NCBI GenBank assembly: GCA_030824575.1
Contig: JAVBXL010000077.1
Location: forward strand, 1 to 45,603
Direction of reading: 5' to 3'
DNA: 45,603 bases
DNA from: a bacterium
Lineage (GTDB): Bacteria > Pseudomonadota > Alphaproteobacteria > Sphingomonadales > Sphingomonadaceae
A program made the translations under genes and the position numbers. The stretch's first letter is position 1; the number at the start of each line of letters is the position of its first letter. The notes under the pieces are model-generated. The model searched no databases and was not told the DNA's origin. It was given only the letters and a program-made list of their open reading frames with translations. This document shows positions 8,308-17,025 of the stretch, one piece after another.

Positions 8308-9591
8308 TCAATAGTTGGTCTTCATTGCGCGCATCATGCGTTGCCACCAGAGCGGCGCTCCCAGACGATGCACGGTTTGTGGCACGGGCGCCATGGTGCG
8401 GAGATCAACCGGGTTGGAAGCGCCGTAAAGCGCGAGTCCCGCCAATGTCGCAAAGGCCGGGCCACTATGCGCTTCGGGCATGGCGGACAAGCCCCTGGGT
8501 CGCCCGATCCGCACGGCCCGGCCCAAAGCGCCTTGCGCATAATCGGCAATGCCCTTCATTTCCGCGCCGCCGCCAGTCAACACCACCTGCCGCCCGGTCG
8601 AGTTGAAGCCCATGCCCGCGAGCGCGGCATTCACTTCGGTCATGATCTGGTTCAGTCGTTCGCAGATGACGCCGACCAGCGCGGCGCGGGTGATCTTGCC
8701 CCCTTCCGCATTCGGCCCGGCCGCCTGCCCCGGCACCGCCATTTCGCCATGGGGCGGTGCGATCTCGATCATCTCGCGAAAATCGCGGGGATTTTGCATC
8801 GCGGAGCCATAGAAGCATTTGATCCGCTCCGCCTGGCTGCGGCGGATGCCGAAGGAGGAGGCGATATCGTCGGTAATGTCCGATGCGCCCAGCGGAATGG
8901 AGTGCAGGCCGACCAGCATCCCGCCGGCATAGAGCGAGACGTTGGTGACCCCCGCCCCAATCTCGACCAGCGCGACGCCCAAGTCGCGCTCTTCTTCCGA
9001 CAGGCAGGCAAGGCCCGTCGCGATCGGCGCGGCAACGATCGAATTGACGTTGAGGTAAGCGCCGCGCACGCACAGTTCGAGATTGGCGAGCGGCGCGCCG
9101 TCGGCCAGCACGACATGGATGTCGACCCCCAAAAGGTCGGCGTGCATCCCCAGGGGCTTCTTGACCGGCACCTTGCCGTTGATGGTGAAGCAGGTCGGCT
9201 GGGCATGGAGGACGATGCGGCCGTCAGGGTCGATGCCCTGCTGGCCGGTGGTCAACAGGTCGTCGATGTCGGGCTGCTCGATGCGATAGCCGCCCATGTC
9301 GCGTTCGACCGTGACGACATCGCTGACCAGGCTGCCGCCCGAAAAGCTGACCCAGACATCCTCGATATTGGTGCCCGCGACCCGCTCCGCCTGCTCGATC
9401 GTTTCGCGCACGGCGAGTTCGGTGCGCTCCATGTCTGCGATGAAACCGCGCCGCACGCCCCGGCTTTCGCGCTGGCCGGTGCCCAGGATCGCCAGTTCGC
9501 CCGTATCGGTGCGCCCCGCGATCAACGCGGACACTTTCCACGATCCGATGTCGATCGCGGTGATGAGCTTTTCGACCTTGGGCTGCGCCAT
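8308..9591 (-). CDS. ftsA: Cell division protein FtsA
   Basis: 427 residues. Actin-like ATPase that tethers FtsZ filaments to the inner membrane and recruits later divisome proteins. The first phosphate loop is ITAIDIGSWKVSALIA near residue 11, and later nucleotide-binding segments are VEIGAGVTNVSLYAGG near 210 and VVLTGGGAEMKGI near 340. The C-terminus (PLWWQRMMRAMKTNY) has the amphipathic character of the membrane-targeting helix. It starts six bases after the ftsQ stop codon, in the usual ftsQ-ftsA-ftsZ order. Confidence 0.97.
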   Translation of the reverse strand: MAQPKVEKLITAIDIGSWKVSALIAGRTDTGELAILGTGQRESRGVRRGFIADMERTELAVRETIEQAERVAGTNIEDVWVSFSGGSLVSDVVTVERDMGGYRIEQPDIDDLLTTGQQGIDPDGRIVLHAQPTCFTINGKVPVKKPLGMHADLLGVDIHVVLADGAPLANLELCVRGAYLNVNSIVAAPIATGLACLSEEERDLGVALVEIGAGVTNVSLYAGGMLVGLHSIPLGASDITDDIASSFGIRRSQAERIKCFYGSAMQNPRDFREMIEIAPPHGEMAVPGQAAGPNAEGGKITRAALVGVICERLNQIMTEVNAALAGMGFNSTGRQVVLTGGGAEMKGIADYAQGALGRAVRIGRPRGLSAMPEAHSGPAFATLAGLALYGASNPVDLRTMAPVPQTVHRLGAPLWWQRMMRAMKTNY

Positions 9592-9597
9592 GGGGCT

Positions 9598-10569
9598 TTA
9601 GCCTTCCTCGCCCGGCGTCGCGGCGGCGACATCCTTCGCGCCGTTATCTTTCGCCGCATCGTCCATCGGCTTTTCCTCCACCTGGCCCTGCGGCAGGCGC
9701 AGAACGAAGCGGTCGGGATCGCGCATGTCGAACTTCACGATGCCGCGGCCCAGCAGGCGGTTGACGCCATCCATCCGTGCGAAATTCACCAAAGCACCGG
9801 CCGAATCCTTGTCACCCTCCGGCAGAGAGAGTGTCTCACCCGACTGAAAGCGCAGATCCCAGCGCCGGTTCCCGACCCAGGTCGCACCGGCCAGCATCGG
9901 CTTCAAAGCCGGGGCGTTTTCCATGAGGCGGTTGAGGCCGGCGGTCTGGCGATTGGCGTTAGGGCCGACGACGAGAGGCAGGTCGGGCATCGCACTGGCG
10001 GACACCGATTGCAACACCACGCCCGACACGTCGATCAGGTGTAGCTGGCCGCCATGCTGCCATACGGCGACGGGATCGCGCTCCACGATATCGACCACCA
10101 ACGTATCGGGCAGGCGGCGAGAAATGCGCGCGTCTTTGACCCAGCCGAGTTTCAGCATCTCGCTGCGCACCCTGGGCAGGTCGAGCGAGAGCATGGAGCG
10201 ATCCACCTGACCCAGCGCGATATTATAGACCGGCAGTTCGTCCATCCGTTCGACGCCGCGCACTTCGACCTTGTCGACTTCGAACCCGGCGCGGGCGGCC
10301 AGATCCGCCGCCTGCTGGCGCGCCATGCCGGGCAGGCCCATAAAGATGGCGATGGCGATGACGATCGCGCCGAAGATGCCGACGATGGCCCAGCTGGCCA
10401 TGCGTTGCAGCGTGGCTTCGCTGACGGGGAGCATTTCGACCAGCCGGTCGAGGCTGCTCTGGCGCTTCAGGGCGCGGCCGCGGCCACCCCCGGACTTGCC
10501 GGCGCTGGCCCTGCCCTTTGCGCTGCTCAATCGCGCGGTGCCGCCGCGCCTGATCCGTGCTTCAGCCAT
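9598..10569 (-). CDS. ftsQ: Cell division protein FtsQ
   Basis: 323 residues from ATG (MAEARIRRGG); a GTG three codons earlier at 10578 is an alternative. Bitopic divisome protein linking early and late components. It has an arginine/lysine-rich cytoplasmic N-terminus, one membrane span (about 60-80, WAIVGIFGAIVIAIAIFMGL), a POTRA domain (starting near FEVDKVEVRGVERM) and the FtsQ beta domain. Its start lies inside the end of ddl (ddl stop 10562-10564), so translation is probably coupled. The acidic/alanine tail (about 295-323) is low in complexity. Confidence 0.95.
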   Translation of the reverse strand: MAEARIRRGGTARLSSAKGRASAGKSGGGRGRALKRQSSLDRLVEMLPVSEATLQRMASWAIVGIFGAIVIAIAIFMGLPGMARQQAADLAARAGFEVDKVEVRGVERMDELPVYNIALGQVDRSMLSLDLPRVRSEMLKLGWVKDARISRRLPDTLVVDIVERDPVAVWQHGGQLHLIDVSGVVLQSVSASAMPDLPLVVGPNANRQTAGLNRLMENAPALKPMLAGATWVGNRRWDLRFQSGETLSLPEGDKDSAGALVNFARMDGVNRLLGRGIVKFDMRDPDRFVLRLPQGQVEEKPMDDAAKDNGAKDVAAATPGEEG

Positions 10570-11512
10570 CTGTTCCACCCCCGGCGCGCATCAGCGCTTC
10601 CTCGACAATAGTCTCTACCAGCGTAGCATAGTCAATGCCCAGCTTGGCCGCCTGTTCGGGGACAAGGCTCAAGGGGGTCATGCCCGGCTGGGTATTGACC
10701 TCCAGCAGGAACAGCCCCTCGATCCCCTGCGTGTCGTCCCAGCGGAAATCGGCCCGCGAAGCGCCCTTGCAGCCCAGCAACTGGTGGGCGCGCAGAGCGA
10801 TCGCCTTGCAGGCCTTGGTGATTTCGAGCGGCAGGTCGGCGGGGCAGACATGTTCGGTCATACCGTCGGTATATTTGGCGTCGAAATCGTAGAAGCCGCT
10901 CTTGGGGCGCAGTTCGGTGACGAGCAACGCTTCGTCGCCCAGCACGGCGGTCGTCAACTCGCGGCCGCGAATATAGGGTTCGGCCAGCAGTTCGGGGAAA
11001 TCCTGCCACGGGCCGACGCTGTCGCGGCCGATCGGGCTGCCGTAATTGCCCTCCGCCGTGACGATGGCGACGCCGACGGAACTGCCTTCGTTGACGGGCT
11101 TGAGCACATAGGGGCGCGGCAGCGGGTCGGCGGCAAACAGGCTTTCGCTGGACACGATATGACCGCCGGGCATGGGGATGCCGTGCGGGACCAGCGCCTG
11201 CTTGGTCAGTTGCTTGTCGATCGCGATGACCGATGTGGCGAGGCCGCTATGGGTGTAGGTGAGGCCCATCAGGTCCATCATGCCCTGCACCGTGCCGTCT
11301 TCGCCGGGGACGCCGTGGAGCGCGTTGAAAATCACGTCCGCCTTCGTTTCGGCCAGGCGCGCGGCGACATTGCGGTCCATGTCGATGCGGGTGACTGTGT
11401 GGCCGCGCGATTCCAGCGCCTTGGCGACGCCCTCGCCAGAGGACAAAGAGACGGGGCGTTCCGCCGACCAGCCGCCCATGAGGACGGCGACGTGAAGCGG
11501 TCTGAGGGTCAA
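10562..11512 (-). CDS. ddl: D-alanine--D-alanine ligase
   Basis: 316 residues. ATP-grasp enzyme making the D-Ala-D-Ala dipeptide used by MurF. It has the N-terminal VAVLMGGWSAERPVSLSSG, the ATP-grasp stretch PYVLKPVNEGSSVGVAIV near residue 137, and the metal-binding segment LFLLEVNTQPGMTPLSLVP near residue 272. The first usable codon is TTG at 11512, overlapping the stop of the DUF4262-type gene as TTGA. A weak GGGAA lies seven bases upstream. The non-ATG start and the foreign-looking gene before it suggest that the original start context was altered, which is inference. Expression probably depends on translational coupling. Confidence 0.95.
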   Translation of the reverse strand: MTLRPLHVAVLMGGWSAERPVSLSSGEGVAKALESRGHTVTRIDMDRNVAARLAETKADVIFNALHGVPGEDGTVQGMMDLMGLTYTHSGLATSVIAIDKQLTKQALVPHGIPMPGGHIVSSESLFAADPLPRPYVLKPVNEGSSVGVAIVTAEGNYGSPIGRDSVGPWQDFPELLAEPYIRGRELTTAVLGDEALLVTELRPKSGFYDFDAKYTDGMTEHVCPADLPLEITKACKAIALRAHQLLGCKGASRADFRWDDTQGIEGLFLLEVNTQPGMTPLSLVPEQAAKLGIDYATLVETIVEEALMRAGGGTDG

Positions 11513-12000
11513 TGAAGTATTCCCGAATAGAGTTGAGGCTGATCTTCAAGGAGTTCAGCAGACGCTTCCGCGTCCCAAGGCCATACCCCTCCATAGGTCC
11601 AAACCAGTTGATAGGCTGCGTCGAGCGGCTTCCTGGTGCGCAAGTAGTGATACCAAAGCGCAGAATTGAGATATTCCGGGATCAGATGCTGTTTGTCGAC
11701 CAAACGCGCCATGCACGTCACGTCATAATCTTCAAGCAAGCCTTCGATGGGTTGCCCATCAGACAGCATCAAGCCAGCTTCGCATTGCCGATAAACTGCA
11801 TTAACAGCAAACACGCCCATTTGTGACGGAAGACCAAGAATGATGACCTCCGGTTGATCCACGCTTTCCCAAAAACCTACCGAATAAGCAAAGGACTTCG
11901 CATCGTCCTCTGGATCGAAAACCGACACCATGTGGCATCCGTCATCGCTGACATTCGCGATGATCCGCATTTCATAATCGGTTAGTGACCGACCTGTCAC
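11509..12000 (-). CDS. DUF4262-type protein embedded in the dcw cluster
   Basis: 163 residues from GTG at 12000, which overlaps the murB stop as GTGA; an ATG at 11970 gives a shorter form. The N-terminal pattern (LTDYEMRIIANVSDDGCHMV, then FAYSVGFWESVDQPEVIILG) matches my memory of DUF4262, a small family of unknown function. The gene has visibly lower GC content and different codon use from its neighbours (for example GAA, AAA, TTG, ATA codons). It has tryptophan-rich C-terminal stretches (WYHYLRTRKP, WTYGGVWPWD), and no signal peptide or membrane span. It also overlaps ddl by TTGA. Recent acquisition into the operon is inferred. Confidence 0.8.
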   Translation of the reverse strand: MTGRSLTDYEMRIIANVSDDGCHMVSVFDPEDDAKSFAYSVGFWESVDQPEVIILGLPSQMGVFAVNAVYRQCEAGLMLSDGQPIEGLLEDYDVTCMARLVDKQHLIPEYLNSALWYHYLRTRKPLDAAYQLVWTYGGVWPWDAEASAELLEDQPQLYSGILH

Positions 12001-12911
12001 TTCGCCAACCCCACTCGCTGGATTTCCCACTCCAGCTCGACGCCGCTCTTTTCCTTCACGCGGCGGCGGACTTCCTCGCCCAGCGCTTCAATGTCGGCGC
12101 TGGTGGCGTCGCCGCTGTTGAGCAGGAAATTGGTGTGCTTTTCGCTAACCTGCGCGCCGCCCATCTGGAGGCCGCGACAGCCTGCTTCGTCCACAAGCTG
12201 CCAGGCCTTGTGCCCTTCCGGGTTCTTGAAGGTCGAGCCGCCGGTCTTGCTGCGCAGCGGCTGGCTTTCCTCGCGCGCGGCGGCTATGCGGTCCATTTCC
12301 GCCTGAATCGCGGCGGGCTCGCCCGGTTCGCCGCGGAACGTCGCCGACACCACGATCGCGCCGTCGGTGAGGTTGGAATGGCGATAGGTGTAATGGAGGT
12401 CGCGGTTCAGCAGCGTGATCTGCTCGCCAGAGCGCAGCACGACTTCGCACGAGACCAAGATGTCGCGCGTTTCGCGGCCATAGGCGCCGCCGTTCATGCG
12501 CACGAAGCCGCCGACCGTGCCGGGGATGGAGCGGAGAAACTCCAGGCCCGCAATTCCTGCGTCGCGCGCGGTCGAGGAGACGAGGATGCCCGAAGCGCCG
12601 CCGCCGCAGGTCAGCGTCGTTTCGTCCAACGCAGCGACCTTGGCGAAGGGCTTGCCCAGCCGCACGACCACGCCCGGCACGCCGCCATCGCGCACGATGA
12701 GGTTGGAGCCGAGGCCAAGCGCCATCACCGGCACGTCGGGATCGAGCATGGCGAGGAAATCGGACAGGTCGTCCACATCCTTCGGCTCGAACAGCCATTG
12801 CGCCGGGCCGCCCGCCTTGAACCAGACGAGTGGGGCCAGCGGGGCGTCGGCCTTTAGCGTGCCACGAACGGGCGGAAGGGCGACCGTCGTGCTCAACCGC
12901 GCATCCCCCAA
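11997..12911 (-). CDS. murB: UDP-N-acetylenolpyruvoylglucosamine reductase
   Basis: 304 residues. FAD-dependent reductase forming UDP-MurNAc. FAD-binding motifs are visible: ALGLGSNLIVRDGG near residue 66, LRSIPGTVGGFVRMNGGAYG near 125, and the C-terminal GGSTFKNPEG and NFLLNSGDATSADIEAL with the catalytic serine and acid of type I MurB. The start is not ATG: TTG at 12911 is used here, and a second in-frame TTG at 12896 overlaps the stop of the preceding small ORF. It follows murC and the 65-residue ORF in a tightly packed array. Confidence 0.96.
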   Translation of the reverse strand: MGDARLSTTVALPPVRGTLKADAPLAPLVWFKAGGPAQWLFEPKDVDDLSDFLAMLDPDVPVMALGLGSNLIVRDGGVPGVVVRLGKPFAKVAALDETTLTCGGGASGILVSSTARDAGIAGLEFLRSIPGTVGGFVRMNGGAYGRETRDILVSCEVVLRSGEQITLLNRDLHYTYRHSNLTDGAIVVSATFRGEPGEPAAIQAEMDRIAAAREESQPLRSKTGGSTFKNPEGHKAWQLVDEAGCRGLQMGGAQVSEKHTNFLLNSGDATSADIEALGEEVRRRVKEKSGVELEWEIQRVGLAK

Positions 12912-13090
12912 AGGTTCATCCAGTTCTTCATGGCTTTGAGGCCCGCTTCATTCGCCTGGGTCGCGGCCATGCCGGTTTCGACCTGGCGTTGCGCGGCCTC
13001 GACCATGTCGCGCGCAGCCTCCACGCCCTGCATCTGGGCGTCGATCATGCGCTTTTGCATTTCCAGGCCGACGGCGAACAGTTCGAACAT
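12893..13090 (-). CDS. Small conserved-looking ORF between murC and murB
   Basis: 65 residues, starting [20 protein letters not shown]. Its ATG overlaps the murC stop as TGATG, and its stop overlaps the murB start region, so it sits in the reading chain of the operon with no gap. The sequence is mostly predicted alpha-helix with heptad-like hydrophobic spacing, rich in Met, Gln and Ala, and ends NWMNLWGMRG. No signal peptide or membrane span is evident. I do not recognise the family. The coupling geometry and codon use like the neighbours argue that it is translated. A role near MurC or MurB is only positional inference. Confidence 0.7.
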   Translation of the reverse strand: MFELFAVGLEMQKRMIDAQMQGVEAARDMVEAAQRQVETGMAATQANEAGLKAMKNWMNLWGMRG

Positions 13091-14517
13091 CAGACGGCTT
13101 CCTTCACCTTGGCGGAGACGGCCGATGCCAGCCCCGCCGCCCATTTGGTGATGTCGCCCGCTCCCAGACAGATGACCATGTCGTCGGGCTGGATATCGGC
13201 GGCGACCAGCGCCGCCAGTTCATCCGCATCGGCGACGGTCGAGGCATGGCGATGGCCGCGGCGCTTGAGGCCGGCGACCAAAGCGGCGCTGTCCACATCC
13301 TCGATCGGCTGTTCGCCCGCGGTATAGACCGGGGCGGCATAGACGATGTCGGCGTCGTTGAACGCCTGCTGGAACTCGTCCATCAGGTCGCGCAGGCGGG
13401 TGAAGCGGTGCGGCTGGACCACGGCGATGACACGGCCTTTCGCCCCTTCGCGCGCGGCGGCGAGGACCGCCTTGATCTCAACCGGGTGGTGGCCATAATC
13501 GTCGATCACGGTGGCGGTGCCGCCCGCAAGCGTGATTGCGCCGACATTGGTGAAGCGGCGTTTCACCCCGCCGAACTTGGCAAAGCCGGTCTGGATCGTC
13601 GCGTCGTCAATGCCCATGTGCAGCGCCACGCCGATCGCCGCCATGGCGTTCAGCACATTATGGCGGCCGGGCATCGGCATTTCGATGCCTTCGATCTTGC
13701 GGGTCGATCCGTCGCGCTCGCGCACCTGGATGTCGAAGCGGTTGCCGCCAGGGAAGCTGACGACATTGTCGCCGCGAATATCGGCCTGGGCGGAGAAGCC
13801 ATAGGTGACGATGCGACGGTCCTGCACCCGTGGCAGAATGGCCTGCACTTCGGGATGGTCGAGGCACAAGAGCGCCGCGCCGTAGAATGGGACATTGCCC
13901 ACAAATTCGACAAAGGCGTCCTTCACCCGGTCGAAGCTGCCATAATGGTCGAGATGTTCGGGATCGATATTGGTGACGACCGCAATCGTGCCGTCCAGCC
14001 GCAGGAAGCTGCCGTCGCTCTCATCGGCCTCCACCACCATCCAGTCGGAGTTGCCTAGGCGCGCGTTGGAGCCATAGCTGTTGATGATGCCGCCGTTGAT
14101 GACGGTCGGATCGACCCCGCCCGCGTCGAGCAGCGCGGCGACCATCGACGTAGTGGTGGTCTTGCCATGCGTGCCGGCCACCGCGACGGTGGATTTGAGG
14201 CGCATCAGTTCGGCCAGCATTTCGGCGCGGCGGATGACGGGAACGCGGTTTTCCAGCGCCAGTTCGACCTCCGGGTTGCCGCGCTTGATCGCGGTGGAGG
14301 TGACCACCACGGCGGCATCGCCCAGATTTTCTGACCTATGGCCGATCATCACGCGAATGCCCTTGGCCCGCAGTCCTTCGACCACATAGCCTTCGGCGAC
14401 GTCCGACCCCTGAACGTCATAGCCCAGATTATGCATCACTTCGGCGATGCCGGACATGCCGATGCCGCCGATTCCGATGAAATGGATCGTGCCGATGTCC
14501 GTGCCGACACCCTTCAT
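13090..14517 (-). CDS. murC: UDP-N-acetylmuramate--L-alanine ligase
   Basis: 475 residues. First Mur ligase, adding L-Ala to UDP-MurNAc with ATP. The N-terminal Rossmann motif is [18 protein letters not shown] near residue 10, the ATP loop is [20 protein letters not shown] near residue 115, and the Mur ligase signatures [11 protein letters not shown] and [11 protein letters not shown] follow. It starts after a 91-base gap from murG that holds a single-armed palindromic repeat, one of the few breaks in the cluster. Its stop overlaps the next small ORF (TGATG). Confidence 0.97.
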   Translation of the reverse strand: MKGVGTDIGTIHFIGIGGIGMSGIAEVMHNLGYDVQGSDVAEGYVVEGLRAKGIRVMIGHRSENLGDAAVVVTSTAIKRGNPEVELALENRVPVIRRAEMLAELMRLKSTVAVAGTHGKTTTTSMVAALLDAGGVDPTVINGGIINSYGSNARLGNSDWMVVEADESDGSFLRLDGTIAVVTNIDPEHLDHYGSFDRVKDAFVEFVGNVPFYGAALLCLDHPEVQAILPRVQDRRIVTYGFSAQADIRGDNVVSFPGGNRFDIQVRERDGSTRKIEGIEMPMPGRHNVLNAMAAIGVALHMGIDDATIQTGFAKFGGVKRRFTNVGAITLAGGTATVIDDYGHHPVEIKAVLAAAREGAKGRVIAVVQPHRFTRLRDLMDEFQQAFNDADIVYAAPVYTAGEQPIEDVDSAALVAGLKRRGHRHASTVADADELAALVAADIQPDDMVICLGAGDITKWAAGLASAVSAKVKEAV

Positions 14518-14564
14518 GCGTGACGTTCCTTATGGATGAAGGCGTTCGCGCTGAAGGAAGCAAA

Positions 14565-14593
14565 GGGCTTCGACAGGCTCAGCCCGAACGGGG
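14565..14593. repeat. Sphingomonad REP-like unit, single arm
   Basis: The core CTTCGACAGGCTCAGCCC followed by GAACGG lies in the murG-murC gap. It is one arm of the family found as inverted pairs at 20905-20982, 37553-37653, 40563-40640 and 42079-42177. No second arm is visible nearby. Confidence 0.8.
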
Positions 14594-14608
14594 AGAGATG
14601 TGTGACGG

Positions 14609-15790
14609 TCATGCAGGGACGCCCTGCAAATTGAGCGTGGTGGGCGTCGGGCCGACGCGGACCGGATCGTTCATGATCGGGGCATGGCCGATGCTTTCGA
14701 GCAGGTCGGCCATGTCGCGCGCCGCGTGGGGGCGGCCGCAACCGCGCGCGCGTTTCGCTGCATTTTGCAGCGCGCCGGGTTCCAGCGCCATCTTCTGCAT
14801 CTGCTTGGCCAGTTCGACCGCGGTGAAGCGCGCCTGGGGAATCGTCCGCGCGCCACCCGCTTGCGTCATTTCCTTCGCATTGGCGGTCTGATGATCGTCC
14901 ATCGCGCTGGGCAGCGGGATGAGGATCGCGGGACGGCCGGCGCAGGTCAGTTCGGCGAGAGTCGAGGCCCCTGCCCGCGCGATCACCAGATGCGACCAGC
15001 CCAGTTTTTCGGGCACATCGTTGAAATAGGTGGCGAGATCGGCGGGGATTTCCATCTCCGCATAGACCTTCCGCACGCGGTCGATATCTTCGGCGCGGCA
15101 TTGCTGCGTCACCTGCAGGCGACGGCGGAGCGCAACCGGGAGCATCGACAGGCCTTCGGGCACGACACTGGACAGGATCGACGCGCCCTGGCTGCCGCCG
15201 ATCACCAGCACGCGGAACACGCTTTCGTCGGTCAGCGCGGGAAAATCCTCCTCGCGCAACTGCTTCACTTCCTCCCGCACCGGATTGCCGATCAGGTGGA
15301 CCTTGGCCGCATAGGCGTCCTTCAAGCGTTCGACATCGGGATAGGCGGTGGCGATGGCGTCGACCCGGCCGGCCAGCAGGCGGTTGACCCGGCCCAGCAC
15401 GGCATTTTGTTCATGGATGGCCGTCGGGATGCCGTCGGCCAATGCGCCCAGCAGCGCGGGCATGGCGGGATAGCCGCCAAAGCCGACGACGGCGGTGGGG
15501 CGGAAGGTTTCGTTGAGCCGCCGGGACATGGCGCGTCCTGCCCAGATCGCCTTCAAGGCGCCGGGCCAGCTCGACGGGTTCTTGGTCATGCGACCGGCGG
15601 GCATGATATGGACCTGCGCCCGATTATCCGGCGCCTTGTCGAAGATGCCAGGGATCTTGGCCCCGCGCTCATCGGTGACGAGCGCGACATGATGACCGCG
15701 CGCCATTAGCTCTTCGGCGACGGCGTGGGCCGGAATCATATGACCCCCCGTCCCGCCGGCGGCGAGGACGAAGTGACGGGAAATGCTCAT
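14609..15790 (-). CDS. murG: UDP-GlcNAc:lipid I GlcNAc transferase
   Basis: 393 residues from ATG at 15790 (MSISRHFVLAAGGTGGHM). The reading frame is open further upstream, but this start overlaps the ftsW stop as ATGA and brings the glycine-rich loop GGTGGHMIPAHAVAEEL to the N-terminus as in known MurG. It converts lipid I to lipid II on the cytoplasmic face of the membrane. Other motifs are VVGFGGYPAMPALLGA near 90, VIGGSQGAS near 200, and a C-terminal ARAGASTLAELTCAGRP donor-binding region near 290. Confidence 0.97.
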   Translation of the reverse strand: MSISRHFVLAAGGTGGHMIPAHAVAEELMARGHHVALVTDERGAKIPGIFDKAPDNRAQVHIMPAGRMTKNPSSWPGALKAIWAGRAMSRRLNETFRPTAVVGFGGYPAMPALLGALADGIPTAIHEQNAVLGRVNRLLAGRVDAIATAYPDVERLKDAYAAKVHLIGNPVREEVKQLREEDFPALTDESVFRVLVIGGSQGASILSSVVPEGLSMLPVALRRRLQVTQQCRAEDIDRVRKVYAEMEIPADLATYFNDVPEKLGWSHLVIARAGASTLAELTCAGRPAILIPLPSAMDDHQTANAKEMTQAGGARTIPQARFTAVELAKQMQKMALEPGALQNAAKRARGCGRPHAARDMADLLESIGHAPIMNDPVRVGPTPTTLNLQGVPA

Positions 15791-17010
15791 CGACCACTCC
15801 ATTTGACCACGGTATGCCGGCCCATGAAGGGATTGCGCCGGGTGAAGGCGAGCAACAGGCCGACCCCGATGCAAAGCGCCAGCATAGAGGAGCCGCCATA
15901 GCTGATAAAGGGCAGCGTCATACCCTTTGACGGAAATATCTGCGCATTGACGCCCATGTTGATGATCGCCTGCAACCCGAACTGGGTCGTGAGGCCCGCA
16001 GCGGCGAGGATGGTGAACACATCCTCCTCGTCCAGCAGGCGCAGCAGCACGCGCACCACGATGGCGAGATAGACGCAGGCGATGGCGATGCAGGCGAGCA
16101 GGCCGAACTCCTCCCCGATGACCGAGAAGATATAGTCGGTATGCGCTTCGGGCAGGCGGAACTTGTTCTGGCCGCCGCCCGGCCCGACGCCGGTGAAGCC
16201 GCCATGGGAAATGGTGCGGAAGGCGAGGTCGGTCTGGTCCGGGCCGGCGTCAAGCTGGACGCCGATGCCAAGGAAGTCGTTCACCCGCTGGCGGCCATTT
16301 TCGTAGAACATATAGACCGCGACCAGCCCGGCCAGCGCGACGCCGGCCATGCCGCCGATGAAGCGCATCGACACGCCCGACAGCAGCAGCAGCACGCCAA
16401 GGCAAGCGGCGAAGATGACGGTCTGGCCGAAGTCGGGCTGGCGCATCAGGATGATGGCGATGAGGCCGGTGACCGCGAAGCTCAAGGGCACGACCGGCAA
16501 GGTCATATCCTTGGCGCGCAGCGACAGCAGCCAGGCGAGAGCCACGACGAAGACGGGTTTCAAAAATTCGGACGGCTGGAAACGGAAGCCGGGCAAATCG
16601 ATCCAGCGCTTCGCGCCGTTCACCGTCGATCCCAGGATCGGCACGCACAGCAGCATGACGAAGAAGAAGGCGCAGCCGAAAATGGCGAGCCGCCGCGCCT
16701 GCGGCCGGGGCAACATGGATATGATGAGCATGATCGGCAGGCCGATGAATACCCACATCAGCTGGCGGTAGAAATAGATCAGCGGGTTGACCGCGATCGA
16801 GGCAGTCGATCGATCGATCGCGGCGACGGGGGACGCTGCCGCGACGGCGACCAGGCCGATCGCCATCAGCGTGACGATTAGCGACAGCAGGACGCGGTCG
16901 ATCTCCCAGAACCAGATGGCGAGCGCGGTGCGTTCGCGCGGCACGGTGCGGGTGCGGAAACCCTTCACCAATTCGCCTGCTCTGGACATGCCTGTTCCCC
17001 TTTTGCTCAT
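15787..17010 (-). CDS. ftsW: SEDS-family septal glycosyltransferase FtsW
   Basis: 407 residues, about ten membrane spans. SEDS proteins polymerise glycan from lipid II; FtsW works with FtsI at the septum. Family marks include KRWIDLPGFRFQPSEFLKP near residue 130, GVGPGGGQNKFRLPEAHTDY near 270 containing the long periplasmic loop, and TLPFISYGGSSMLALCIGVG near 365. It lies next to murD and murG. It could be confused with RodA, but the position inside dcw and the SEDS sequence support FtsW. Confidence 0.96.
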   Translation of the reverse strand: MSKRGTGMSRAGELVKGFRTRTVPRERTALAIWFWEIDRVLLSLIVTLMAIGLVAVAAASPVAAIDRSTASIAVNPLIYFYRQLMWVFIGLPIMLIISMLPRPQARRLAIFGCAFFFVMLLCVPILGSTVNGAKRWIDLPGFRFQPSEFLKPVFVVALAWLLSLRAKDMTLPVVPLSFAVTGLIAIILMRQPDFGQTVIFAACLGVLLLLSGVSMRFIGGMAGVALAGLVAVYMFYENGRQRVNDFLGIGVQLDAGPDQTDLAFRTISHGGFTGVGPGGGQNKFRLPEAHTDYIFSVIGEEFGLLACIAIACVYLAIVVRVLLRLLDEEDVFTILAAAGLTTQFGLQAIINMGVNAQIFPSKGMTLPFISYGGSSMLALCIGVGLLLAFTRRNPFMGRHTVVKWSGR

Positions 17011-17025
17011 CGTCGCCCCGGAGCC

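Noticed and set aside
6763..10044. 1093-codon open frame on the plus strand
   Set aside because: It lies antisense to ftsZ, ftsA and ftsQ, which have full family motifs. High GC content leaves long antisense frames open; no domain was recognised in it.
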